Source: a bacterium
GTDB lineage: Bacteria; AUK180; JAQVHJ01
Direction of reading: 5' to 3'
Length of the DNA: 11,620 nucleotides
Assembly: GCA_028696285.1 (NCBI GenBank)
Contig: JAQVHJ010000031.1
Span: 1-11,620 of the forward strand
In this document: piece after piece, positions 1 to 6,269 of the stretch
How the letters are laid out: every line of letters starts with the position of its first letter
How positions within the stretch are numbered: the first letter of the stretch is position 1
Translations under genes and position numbers: made by a program
The notes under the pieces: model-generated
What the model was told of the DNA's origin: nothing
What the model saw: the letters and a program-made list of their open reading frames with translations, nothing else
Databases searched by the model: none

Positions 1-677
1 ATACTTACGCTAACAAGAGAAAGTATCATCGCAAGGGGGACTGTTTTTGCCGGATCCTTTACTTCCTCTGCCACGCTTGCTATTTTTAATAATCCCCCGA
101 AAGAAACGAAAACAAAACCAGCGGTTGAAAAAATGGCAGGCCATCCATGCGGATTATAATTGTGAAAGTGATCAACATTTATTGCGGAAAATCCCTTCGC
201 AATATAGAAGATTAGCAGGCCGAATAATCCTATTACAAGAATAACCTGGAAACTTCCTGTTTCCTTAACTCCAAAGATGTTCAAGGCGATAAAAAATATG
301 CATAAGGCAATCCCTATTATCCTAATATCCCAAGGAATTATCATTTGAGTAAAAGCTGCCATACCCACTAAGGCAAAAGCGCTTTTAAGTGAAAGCGAGA
401 ACCACGTGAGAATCCCGTCAACCGTTCCTACCGCAGGACCCATACTTCTTTTTACATAAAAATATGTTCCACCTGCCTTCGGCATTGCGGAGACAAGCTC
501 TGCCTGGCTCAGCATCCCCGTTGAAGCCAGAATAGCCGCAAATAAATACGAAACAAAAACAGCCGGCCCCGCCTTCGCGTGAGCGAGACCGGGTAAGACA
601 AAAAGCCCGGAACTGATCATCGCACCTGAGGCAAGACAGTAAACATCCAGTAAATTAAGCTTTCTCTTTAAATTCAT
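1..677 (-). CDS. APC-superfamily amino-acid permease, N-terminal part (runs off the left edge)
   Basis: Reading the minus strand from the ATG at 677 gives 225 open codons to the window edge. The product is an inner-membrane amino-acid/polyamine/cation transporter. Visible features are the unwound TM1 signature SGAMISSGLFVLPG at residues 17-30, the conserved KAGGTYFYVKRSMGP at 68-82, and the loop signature VAEEVKDPAKTVP at 202-214, all typical of the APC family. About six hydrophobic segments are present; full-length members have about 12, so roughly half is missing. The start is supported by AGGA at 686-689, 8 bases upstream, and by a perfect promoter just before it. Composition is clearly more GC-rich than the glycan genes to the right, suggesting that this is resident chromosome. 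Substrate cannot be told. Family call is certain; specificity is unknown. Confidence 0.92.
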   Translation of the reverse strand, partial: MNLKRKLNLLDVYCLASGAMISSGLFVLPGLAHAKAGPAVFVSYLFAAILASTGMLSQAELVSAMPKAGGTYFYVKRSMGPAVGTVDGILTWFSLSLKSAFALVGMAAFTQMIIPWDIRIIGIALCIFFIALNIFGVKETGSFQVILVIGLFGLLIFYIAKGFSAINVDHFHNYNPHGWPAIFSTAGFVFVSFGGLLKIASVAEEVKDPAKTVPLAMILSLVSVS

Positions 678-695
678 ATTGATTATCCTGATAAT

Positions 696-724
696 ATTAT
701 AATTGATATTTCGTAATTTGTCAA
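696..724 (-). promoter_or_regulatory. Consensus sigma70-type promoter of the permease gene
   Basis: On the minus strand the -35 box TTGACA (724-719) and the -10 box TATAAT (701-696) match the consensus at all 12 positions with a 17-base spacer. Transcription should begin near 689-690, which leaves only about 13 bases before the ATG at 677, so AGGA would sit at the very 5' end of the message. Confidence 0.8.
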
Positions 725-767
725 ATAAAAAATTTCAATACTCTTCTTGTGACAACGTTCGGAAATA

Positions 768-1073
768 GAAGCAATCTAAGATCGCTGCGCTTCGCTCGCG
801 ATGACATTCAAATGTTTGCAAATATAAAAACGTTATTGGTCATTGCGAAGGAGATTGCGCCAGCAATCAACCGAAGCAATCTCAACAGATTACTGACTAC
901 TGTTCACCCGCACAGATTGCCACGCTCAAGCACTTCATGCTTTCGCTCGCAATGACATACAAATGTTTGCAAACATAAAAACGTTATTAGTCATTGCGAA
1001 GGAGATTGGACCAGCAATCGACTGAAGCAATCTCAACAGATTACTGACTACTGTTCACCGCTTCCCGTTCACC
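768..1073. repeat. Dispersed repeat array, 151-bp period, with terminal inverted repeats
   Basis: Positions 801-908 are repeated almost exactly at 952-1059 (offset 151). One complete unit can be delimited at 839-956: it starts GTCATTGCGA (839-848) and ends TCGCAATGAC (947-956), perfect 10-base terminal inverted repeats. It also has an inner pair GAGATTGC (851-858) / GCAATCTC (876-883). To its left is a right-end fragment (about 768-806), and to its right a left-end fragment (990-1073) that lacks its right terminus. The units are separated by a shared 32-33 base spacer (807-838 and 957-989). No protein is encoded. It resembles non-autonomous, MITE- or REP-like elements. Any reading frame through it is an accident of the repeat. 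Confidence 0.85.
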
Positions 1074-1087
1074 AATCATAGTTTCAC

Positions 1088-1116
1088 TTGACAATAATTC
1101 GGTTTTTTAGTATAAT
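1088..1116 (+). promoter_or_regulatory. Consensus sigma70-type promoter facing the glycan block
   Basis: TTGACA (1088-1093), a 17-base spacer and TATAAT (1111-1116) match the consensus at all 12 positions. Transcription would start near 1123 and read through the 52-residue ORF into the amidotransferase gene. It lies immediately after the repeat array. Confidence 0.8.
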
Positions 1117-1150
1117 AACCTGTATTCAAACTAAAAATACGGATTAAACA

Positions 1151-1309
1151 ATGAATACTGATTACGAGATTGAAATAAAAAACCTTAACAAATTCATTAC
1201 CCTATACCATAAAGAGCTTTTCCTTGAAGAAGAAAAGATAATGCTCAAAAAAATTATTACATCAGAAAAAGAGATAAATAAATTCATTAAATACACTGAC
1301 ATAAAATGA
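1151..1309 (+). CDS. Orphan small protein, 52 residues
   Basis: ATG at 1151 opens a 52-codon frame ending in TGA at 1307-1309. The product is rich in Lys, Glu and Ile and predicted largely helical (for example LFLEEEKIMLKKIITSEKEI at residues 23-42), with no signal peptide, membrane segment, cysteine or recognisable domain. I do not recognise a family. In favour of a real gene are its position just after a perfect promoter, a GGA at 1141-1143 seven bases upstream, and normal codon use for the block. Against it are its length and the modest ribosome site. It could be a small standalone protein, a leader ORF for the amidotransferase gene 52 bases downstream, or the remnant of a longer gene. Confidence 0.5.
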   Translation: MNTDYEIEIKNLNKFITLYHKELFLEEEKIMLKKIITSEKEINKFIKYTDIK

Positions 1310-1324
1310 TAAATATATGATAAT
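1296..1324 (+). promoter_or_regulatory. Probable second promoter, for the amidotransferase gene
   Basis: CTGACA (1296-1301), a 17-base spacer and GATAAT (1319-1324) match the consensus at 10 of 12 positions. It overlaps the end of the small ORF. Transcription would start near 1331, downstream of the ATG at 1317 but about 31 bases before the ATG at 1362, so it favours the latter start. Confidence 0.5.
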
Positions 1325-1361
1325 ATATTCTTCAAATAATATTGATCAATTTTTCACTGAA

Positions 1362-2507
1362 ATGCAGCGATGCACTAAATGCCTTCTACCAATAACCTAC
1401 CCCGGGATTGTGTTTGATAAGGAAGGGGTCTGTAATTATTGTAATTCGCATCAAAAAATAACTCCATTGGGTGATGATAAATTTTTTGATATATTAAAAA
1501 GACTAAAAGGAAGATCTGAATTTGACTGTATTGTTCCAATAAGCGGAGGAAGAGACAGCTCCTATGTTCTTCAGCAAATGGTAACAAAATATAAAATGAA
1601 TGTCTTGGCTGTAACAGTAGATCATGGGTTTCTTCTTCCTGAAGCATATGAAAACATTTCTACTATTACTAAAAATCTTAATGTAAAACATGAATATATT
1701 AAATATTCAGAAGAAAAAGTTAACACTTTAAAGAATAATGTTCGGATTAAATTTCGGGGTTGGGTAAAGAAACCTTCCATCAATACTATTATTCCTGTTT
1801 TAAACAGCGGGGATAAGACAATGAATCTTAAAATGTCCCAATTCGCAGCAAGGCAAGGAATAAGAGCAATTCTTGGCGGGAATGTTATCGGAACCAGCGC
1901 TTTTGAACAGGATTTTTTTAAGCTTGGATATATGGGTGTTTTTCCTGATATATACTGGCGTTTTACATTTGGACAAAAATTTAAAATATTCTACAAGTAT
2001 CTTTGGGAATATTTAAAAAATCCGTATAATTACCGGTTTTCCATCTTTTCCGAATATGCAAAAGGGTATCTGATCTTTTTTTTCGAAAAATTATTCCGGC
2101 CGAAAGGTATTGAGTATTTAGGTTTCTGGGATTATAATTATTGGGAAGAAGAAAAAATTTTAAAGACAATTCGTGAGATAGGCTGGAAGGGAGCAGATGA
2201 CACAACGACCACATGGAGAATTGATGATGCGGCATACCCTTTGATTAATTATTTATATTTGAATATCGTCGGTTTTACAGAACATGACGAGATTTACAGT
2301 AAAATGATCAGAGAAAATCAGATCACGAGAGAAGAAGCGTTAAAAAGATGCTTAAATGATCATAAACCAAGATTCAAAATAATTCAAAAGGATTTAATTG
2401 ATTACGGAATTCATAAAGATGATTTAGATCTGTCTATTAATCATTTCCGATTTGGTTTTTTAAACAAACTTTTAAAGAAAAAAAATATTAAATTTATTAA
2501 AGAATAA
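1362..2507 (+). CDS. N-acetyl-sugar amidotransferase (WbpG/WbuX type, PP-loop)
   Basis: A 381-residue cytoplasmic protein of the PP-loop ATPase family that turns an N-acetyl group on a nucleotide- or lipid-linked sugar into an acetamidino group during O-antigen synthesis. Two zinc-binding Cys pairs are visible (RCTKC, Cys4 and Cys7; CNYC, Cys24 and Cys27), then the ATP-binding PP-loop SGGRDS at 61-66. The C-terminal region has the family sequence WRIDDAAYP and the stretch GFTEHDEIYSKMIRENQITR. An upstream in-frame ATG at 1317 would add 15 residues, but homologues as I recall them begin right before the first Cys pair, and a promoter overlaps 1317; neither start has a clear Shine-Dalgarno site. 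Family members usually act with HisH/HisF-like ammonia-supplying partners, and none is in this window. Its stop lies 4 bases from the stop of the convergent glycosyltransferase gene. Family call is strong; the exact substrate is unknown. Confidence 0.88.
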   Translation: MQRCTKCLLPITYPGIVFDKEGVCNYCNSHQKITPLGDDKFFDILKRLKGRSEFDCIVPISGGRDSSYVLQQMVTKYKMNVLAVTVDHGFLLPEAYENISTITKNLNVKHEYIKYSEEKVNTLKNNVRIKFRGWVKKPSINTIIPVLNSGDKTMNLKMSQFAARQGIRAILGGNVIGTSAFEQDFFKLGYMGVFPDIYWRFTFGQKFKIFYKYLWEYLKNPYNYRFSIFSEYAKGYLIFFFEKLFRPKGIEYLGFWDYNYWEEEKILKTIREIGWKGADDTTTTWRIDDAAYPLINYLYLNIVGFTEHDEIYSKMIRENQITREEALKRCLNDHKPRFKIIQKDLIDYGIHKDDLDLSINHFRFGFLNKLLKKKNIKFIKE

Positions 2508-2511
2508 GTTT

Positions 2512-3204
2512 TTAAGATAGTTTAATTTTAAAAAGAATATAAAGGGCTTTAAATCCGTCTTTCCAATCAATCTTTTTTCCTTCTTTAATTGTCCTCGGAT
2601 TATATGAAATAGGAACTTCTTGAATTTTATATTTCTTTTTCAGTAATTTTGCTGTTATTTCCGGTTCTATGTCAAACTTTAAGCTATCTAAAGTCATGTT
2701 ATCCACAATTTCCTTTTTAAACAATTTATATGCTGTTTCAATATCTGTAATTTTAGCTCTAAATAAAATGTTTGTTACAAATACAAGAAATTTATTTCCC
2801 AAATAATTTAAAATATTTCCTTTATTCTTGGCGCCTTTATAAAATCTTGTTCCATAAACCACATCACTTTTCCCTGATAAAATTGGCTCTAATAATATTG
2901 GGTATTCACTTGGCTCTAATTCCAAATCTGCATCTTGAATAATAATAATATCACCCGTTGCATATTTAAATCCTACCCTTACAGCGGCTCCTTTCCCAAA
3001 ATTTATCATTGAACAATGAAGCTGAATCATATTATCCCTGAATTCCTTAACCACTTCAACGCTCCGATCAGTAGAACCATCATCAACAACGATAATCTCC
3101 TTTTCCAGGGGGAGCTTTACATTTAGTACTTTTTCAATAATTTCTTTTATTGTATTTTGTTCATTATAAATAGGAATAATTATCGAAAGTTTTTTGTATA
3201 ACAT
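2512..3204 (-). CDS. Family 2 glycosyltransferase, DPM1/polyprenyl-phosphate type
   Basis: A 230-residue GT-A fold enzyme that transfers a sugar from a nucleotide donor, probably to a polyprenyl-phosphate carrier. Visible are the N-terminal strand LSIIIPIYNEQNTI (6-19), the nucleotide-binding VVDDGSTD (39-46), NFGKGAAVRVGF (68-79), and the metal-binding DADLE (91-95). The short length, the FDIEPEITAKL stretch and the lack of C-terminal membrane helices resemble dolichol-phosphate-mannose synthase-like enzymes that act as soluble or peripheral proteins. The ATG at 3204 was chosen over the one at 3249: it lies 5 bases after the radical SAM stop, has TTTGGA eight bases upstream, and places the first beta strand at the usual distance. 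It is the second gene of a two-gene minus-strand operon. The lipid-carrier role is inference; donor sugar is unknown. Confidence 0.88.
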   Translation of the reverse strand: MLYKKLSIIIPIYNEQNTIKEIIEKVLNVKLPLEKEIIVVDDGSTDRSVEVVKEFRDNMIQLHCSMINFGKGAAVRVGFKYATGDIIIIQDADLELEPSEYPILLEPILSGKSDVVYGTRFYKGAKNKGNILNYLGNKFLVFVTNILFRAKITDIETAYKLFKKEIVDNMTLDSLKFDIEPEITAKLLKKKYKIQEVPISYNPRTIKEGKKIDWKDGFKALYILFKIKLS

Positions 3205-3209
3205 AATGT

Positions 3210-4631
3210 TTATCCAAATAAAAGTTTTATCCCTGATTTTATCTGCCAAATTTTCTGTTTATAACTTTGTTTTCGAATTAATGCCCTTAATAAATATTTC
3301 GGATTAAGATAAAATTTCCTGAATGCTTTTTTATAGATTTTCCTTAGCTGGTCTGGATCATGCTTTGGCCAATAATAATTGGGTAATTTTTTATTATAAG
3401 GATCTTCGGAATATTCTCTCCAATAGTCCTTTTCTATTGTTCCTTCTTTTAGAGCATTTAAATAGAAATTACTGTCCGGGATTGGGCTGAAAATATAAAA
3501 TGGAACATAATCCAAGTTTAAACTTTCTGCAAACTTAATACTTGCCATCATTTCGTCCTCGCTCTCTGTCGGAAGACCGATCATAAAATTCCCAAACGTA
3601 TAGATCCCGGCATTTTTTACCATATTAACAACTTTTCTCACCTTCTCTAAATCAAGATTCTTGTTAATTAATTTTTGTATTCTTGGGGTTCCCGCTTCTA
3701 TACCAAACTGAATCATGTAACACCCGGACTCCTTCATCAGATATAGTAAATCTTGAGTTATCTTCATATCAATTCTACTTCTGCAATGCCAGCGCATCTG
3801 CAGTTTTTCTTTTTTTAAACCATTGCAAATTTCAAAGACTCTTTCAATGTCATACATGAAATTTTCATCAAAAATAATCACATCATTTATTCCGATTTTT
3901 TTTATCTCCTTGAATTCATTTATTATATTTTCCGGAGAACGCAGCCGTACTTTTTGTGCACGTTCAATACTGTTGCAGTAATTACAGTTGAATGCACACC
4001 CCCTTGATGTCATCATGGTAGTAATCGGGTTTGAAAATGAAAGAAAATTTTTATAATGATCCAATTTCAGAAATCTTCTATCTGGAAAAGGGAGAGAGTT
4101 CAAGTCGTCAATTTTCACGCGGGTCATTGTCTTGGAAATATTCTTTTTACTAAACACACCCATAATTTCTTCGGGAGACTTATTCCTCTTTCCTGACAAA
4201 GTCAAAATAAGTTCGCTGAATGCAATTTCACCTTCTCCAAAAATAATAAAATCAATATTCTCTTTACTAATCGTTTCTTTGGGGTAAATTTGAACATGCG
4301 GTCCACCGGCAACAACAAGAATCTCTTTCTTTAACGATTTTGCTAAAGCGGCACATTTGAATCCTGATAATTGAAAATCTGTTGTCATGGAAATCCCAAG
4401 AATATCCGGGTCATATTTTGTGATTATTTCACTTATGTTGCTATAGTCAAGTTTTTCAGTAATTGAATCAATCACCTTAACTTGAAAATTATGCACGACC
4501 TTAGCATACGTGGCAACATATAACAAACCAAGGGGTGGATAAGAACCCGCCTCCTCCATCATTGTCTCGTACATATCAGATTCTTCATAGGCAGAATCCA
4601 AAGAAGGGGGTAAAATCAACAAAATTTTCAA
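3210..4631 (-). CDS. B12-binding-domain radical SAM protein
   Basis: A 473-residue class B-type radical SAM enzyme. Residues 1-150 form a cobalamin-binding Rossmann domain, with MKILLILPPS at 1-10, PPLGLLYVATYAK at 32-44, VVAGGPH at 106-112 and FGEGE at 131-135. The radical SAM domain begins near 203, with the 4Fe-4S motif RGCAFNCNYC (Cys212, Cys216, Cys219), then FGIEAGTPRIQKL and FMIGLPTESEDEM. Such enzymes commonly methylate unactivated carbon or phosphorus, or perform other radical chemistry; the reaction here cannot be told. The classical DxHxxG cobalt-ligand motif is not evident (the matching region reads TTDFQLSG at 83-90), as in several relatives. The start codon is TTG at 4631 with AGGA at 4637-4640; it is needed to keep the first strand of the B12 domain. 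It is the first gene of an operon with the glycosyltransferase. Confidence 0.9.
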   Translation of the reverse strand: MKILLILPPSLDSAYEESDMYETMMEEAGSYPPLGLLYVATYAKVVHNFQVKVIDSITEKLDYSNISEIITKYDPDILGISMTTDFQLSGFKCAALAKSLKKEILVVAGGPHVQIYPKETISKENIDFIIFGEGEIAFSELILTLSGKRNKSPEEIMGVFSKKNISKTMTRVKIDDLNSLPFPDRRFLKLDHYKNFLSFSNPITTMMTSRGCAFNCNYCNSIERAQKVRLRSPENIINEFKEIKKIGINDVIIFDENFMYDIERVFEICNGLKKEKLQMRWHCRSRIDMKITQDLLYLMKESGCYMIQFGIEAGTPRIQKLINKNLDLEKVRKVVNMVKNAGIYTFGNFMIGLPTESEDEMMASIKFAESLNLDYVPFYIFSPIPDSNFYLNALKEGTIEKDYWREYSEDPYNKKLPNYYWPKHDPDQLRKIYKKAFRKFYLNPKYLLRALIRKQSYKQKIWQIKSGIKLLFG

Positions 4632-4636
4632 TTTTT

Positions 4637-4640
4637 TCCT
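4637..4640 (-). promoter_or_regulatory. Shine-Dalgarno site deciding a TTG start
   Basis: AGGA on the minus strand, 5 bases before the TTG at 4631. The next in-frame ATG would delete the first strand of the B12-binding domain, so TTG is the start of the radical SAM gene. Confidence 0.7.
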
Positions 4641-4654
4641 GCAAATTTGATATA

Positions 4655-4684
4655 ACTATACCATAAAATTGACATTAAAGTCAA
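4655..4684 (-). promoter_or_regulatory. Promoter of the radical SAM-glycosyltransferase operon
   Basis: On the minus strand TTGACT (4684-4679), an 18-base spacer and TATAGT (4660-4655) match the consensus at 10 of 12 positions. Transcription would start near 4648, about 17 bases before the TTG start. It diverges from the promoter at 4707-4735. A 16-base inverted repeat TTGAC-N6-GTCAA (4669-4684) covers its -35 box. Confidence 0.65.
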
Positions 4685-4706
4685 GTCTTATAAGGAGAAT
4701 TTTATC

Positions 4707-4735
4707 TTGACAAATTTTCTCTTATCACTTATAAT
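4707..4735 (+). promoter_or_regulatory. Consensus sigma70-type promoter of the FAD-oxidoreductase gene
   Basis: TTGACA (4707-4712), a 17-base spacer and TATAAT (4730-4735) match the consensus at all 12 positions. Transcription would start near 4742, only about 16 bases before the ATG at 4758. The -35 box coincides with an in-frame TTG (4707) that would otherwise look like a start codon. Confidence 0.8.
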
Positions 4736-4757
4736 AATTCAAAATGCGGTGTTTTAC

Positions 4758-6221
4758 ATGAAACAAAAACCCATCCTTATTATTGGTGCCGGCCCTGCCG
4801 GATTAACCGTTGCGTATGAGCTAAGCAAGAAAATAGAAAGTCCGATTGTTGTTGTTGAGAATTCTCCTTCCGTCGGAGGGTTATCACAAAATATCTATTT
4901 CAAGGATAAAATCATTGATATTGGAGGACATCGGTTCTATACAGGGTATAAAAGAGTAATTCAATTTTGGAATGAAATTTACCCGTTCGAATTAAAGAAG
5001 GAAAATAATTCAAAATTTTTGATAAAAAAAAGAGAAGTTGCAATTCTTTTCAATCAAAAAATGTTTGACTATCCAATTAGATTGCAGGTAAGTCTGCTTT
5101 GGAAATTAGGCTTCTACAACTTTCTCAATATAATTCGGGATTATTTAAAGGAACGCTTTAAAAAGAAAAAGGAAATAACTAATTTAGAAGAAATACTGAT
5201 CTCAAGGTTTGGAAAAAAACTATATGAATTATTTTTTAAGGAATACACCTTAAAAGTCTGGGGAATCCCTTCAAATAAAATTAAACCGGAGTGGGCAGAT
5301 CAAAGAATTGATCCCATTTCAATTAGAAGCATTCTTTTAAACTCGTTAAAAAACTTTTCCCGAAAAAAAACCGCCTATACCCTTTCTGCCCTGGAGGAAG
5401 GGGAAACATTTCTATATCCAAAATTGGGGCCGGGGGCATTTTGGGAAGAAGTGCATCGTAGAGTATCAGATTCAAATACAAAATTCATGTATAATCATTC
5501 CATTTCTGAAATTCAGGTTGAAAATAACGAAATAAAAAAAATCATCATAATTAATAATAAAACAATGGAAAAAAAAGAATATTCTCCGGAATTTGTTTTT
5601 TCATCAATTCCGATAAAGGATTTATTTAATTATTTTCCAAAGAAAACAAGCGAAGAAAATCTATTTAAAATTGCAGCTCATCTTCAGTACCGAGATTATG
5701 TTATTGTACCTTTTCTTGTGAAGAAATTTTCCCTTCCTGTAAAAAAGCCATATAATTATGAATGGGTATATATAAACACTCCTGAAGTCAAACTTGCAAG
5801 ACTTCAGATATTTGACAACTGGAGTCCTTTTTTAAATAAAGAAAAAGATTTAAATTGGATTGGCGTTGAATATTTCTGCAACGAAGGAGATCTATTTTGG
5901 AATAAACCGGATAAGGAAATAATAAAAAATGCAATCAATGAATTAAAAAAGATTAACATCTTAACAGAACAAGATGTCGTTGATTCAACGATTATTAGAA
6001 AGACAAAGGCTTATCCTGTATATTCCGGCTCTTTTATTGACCTGGATAAAATTCACTCATATTTAAACAACATAAAAAATCTTTACCCAATCGGACGGAA
6101 CGGCATGCATAGATATTTGAATCTCGATCAGGTTGTTCTTACTGCCATTTCATCTGTTGAGATGGCTTTATCCGGCAAAACCGTGAAAGACTCTTTATGG
6201 AAGATCGGAGATCCTTCTTGA
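4758..6221 (+). CDS. FAD-dependent oxidoreductase of a glycan cluster (amine-oxidase/UDP-galactopyranose-mutase-like)
   Basis: A 487-residue flavoprotein. The N-terminus has the dinucleotide-binding fold ILIIGAGPAGLTVAYELSKK (residues 6-25) with an acidic strand end VVVEN, then VGGLSQ (39-44) and DIGGHRF (54-60), the typical sequence of the NAD(P)-binding/amine-oxidase family seen in polysaccharide loci. Near the C-terminus YPIGRNGMHRYLNLDQVV resembles the second FAD-binding segment of this family. It probably oxidises, reduces or isomerises a sugar or lipid-linked intermediate in the cytoplasm; the reaction is not known to me. ATG 4758 is chosen because a perfect promoter occupies 4707-4735 and because GGTG (4748-4751) precedes it by 6 bases. 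A TTG at 4707 with AAGGAG at 4692-4697 would add 17 hydrophobic residues. It is the first gene of the rightward run. Confidence 0.85.
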   Translation: MKQKPILIIGAGPAGLTVAYELSKKIESPIVVVENSPSVGGLSQNIYFKDKIIDIGGHRFYTGYKRVIQFWNEIYPFELKKENNSKFLIKKREVAILFNQKMFDYPIRLQVSLLWKLGFYNFLNIIRDYLKERFKKKKEITNLEEILISRFGKKLYELFFKEYTLKVWGIPSNKIKPEWADQRIDPISIRSILLNSLKNFSRKKTAYTLSALEEGETFLYPKLGPGAFWEEVHRRVSDSNTKFMYNHSISEIQVENNEIKKIIIINNKTMEKKEYSPEFVFSSIPIKDLFNYFPKKTSEENLFKIAAHLQYRDYVIVPFLVKKFSLPVKKPYNYEWVYINTPEVKLARLQIFDNWSPFLNKEKDLNWIGVEYFCNEGDLFWNKPDKEIIKNAINELKKINILTEQDVVDSTIIRKTKAYPVYSGSFIDLDKIHSYLNNIKNLYPIGRNGMHRYLNLDQVVLTAISSVEMALSGKTVKDSLWKIGDPS

Positions 6222-6246
6222 TAAAAAAAAATAAATATGATATAAT
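6218..6246 (+). promoter_or_regulatory. Promoter of the PLP-decarboxylase-like gene
   Basis: TTGATA (6218-6223), a 17-base spacer and TATAAT (6241-6246) match the consensus at 11 of 12 positions, and TGA immediately before the -10 box makes an extended -10. The -35 box overlaps the stop codon of the FAD gene (6219-6221). Transcription would start near 6252, about 17 bases before the ATG. Confidence 0.7.
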
Positions 6247-6269
6247 ACTATTTAAACCAAAGAATAAGT

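Noticed and set aside
749..955. Open reading frame of 68 codons through the repeat array
   Set aside because: It is made entirely of the dispersed repeat and its spacer, has no ribosome site, and its frame is not kept in the second repeat copy.
801..1059. CRISPR-like direct repeats
   Set aside because: Only two copies of a long (108-base) repeat with a 151-base period and terminal inverted repeats; the sequence between copies is not a unique spacer, and no cas gene is near.
1317..1361. 15-residue N-terminal extension of the amidotransferase
   Set aside because: Homologues as recalled begin just before the first Cys pair, no ribosome site precedes it, and a likely promoter overlaps it. It is not fully excluded.
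1375..2235. Minus-strand open frames opposite the amidotransferase gene
   Set aside because: They are shadows of a confidently assigned gene, and show no family features or ribosome sites.
3205..3249. Longer glycosyltransferase start overlapping the radical SAM gene
   Set aside because: The ATG at 3204 has a better ribosome site and places the first GT-A strand normally; the extra 15 residues lie in the other gene's coding region.
4707..4757. N-terminal hydrophobic extension of the FAD oxidoreductase from a TTG start
   Set aside because: The TTG is the -35 box of a perfect promoter, and the dinucleotide-binding fold normally begins within a few residues of the ATG at 4758.
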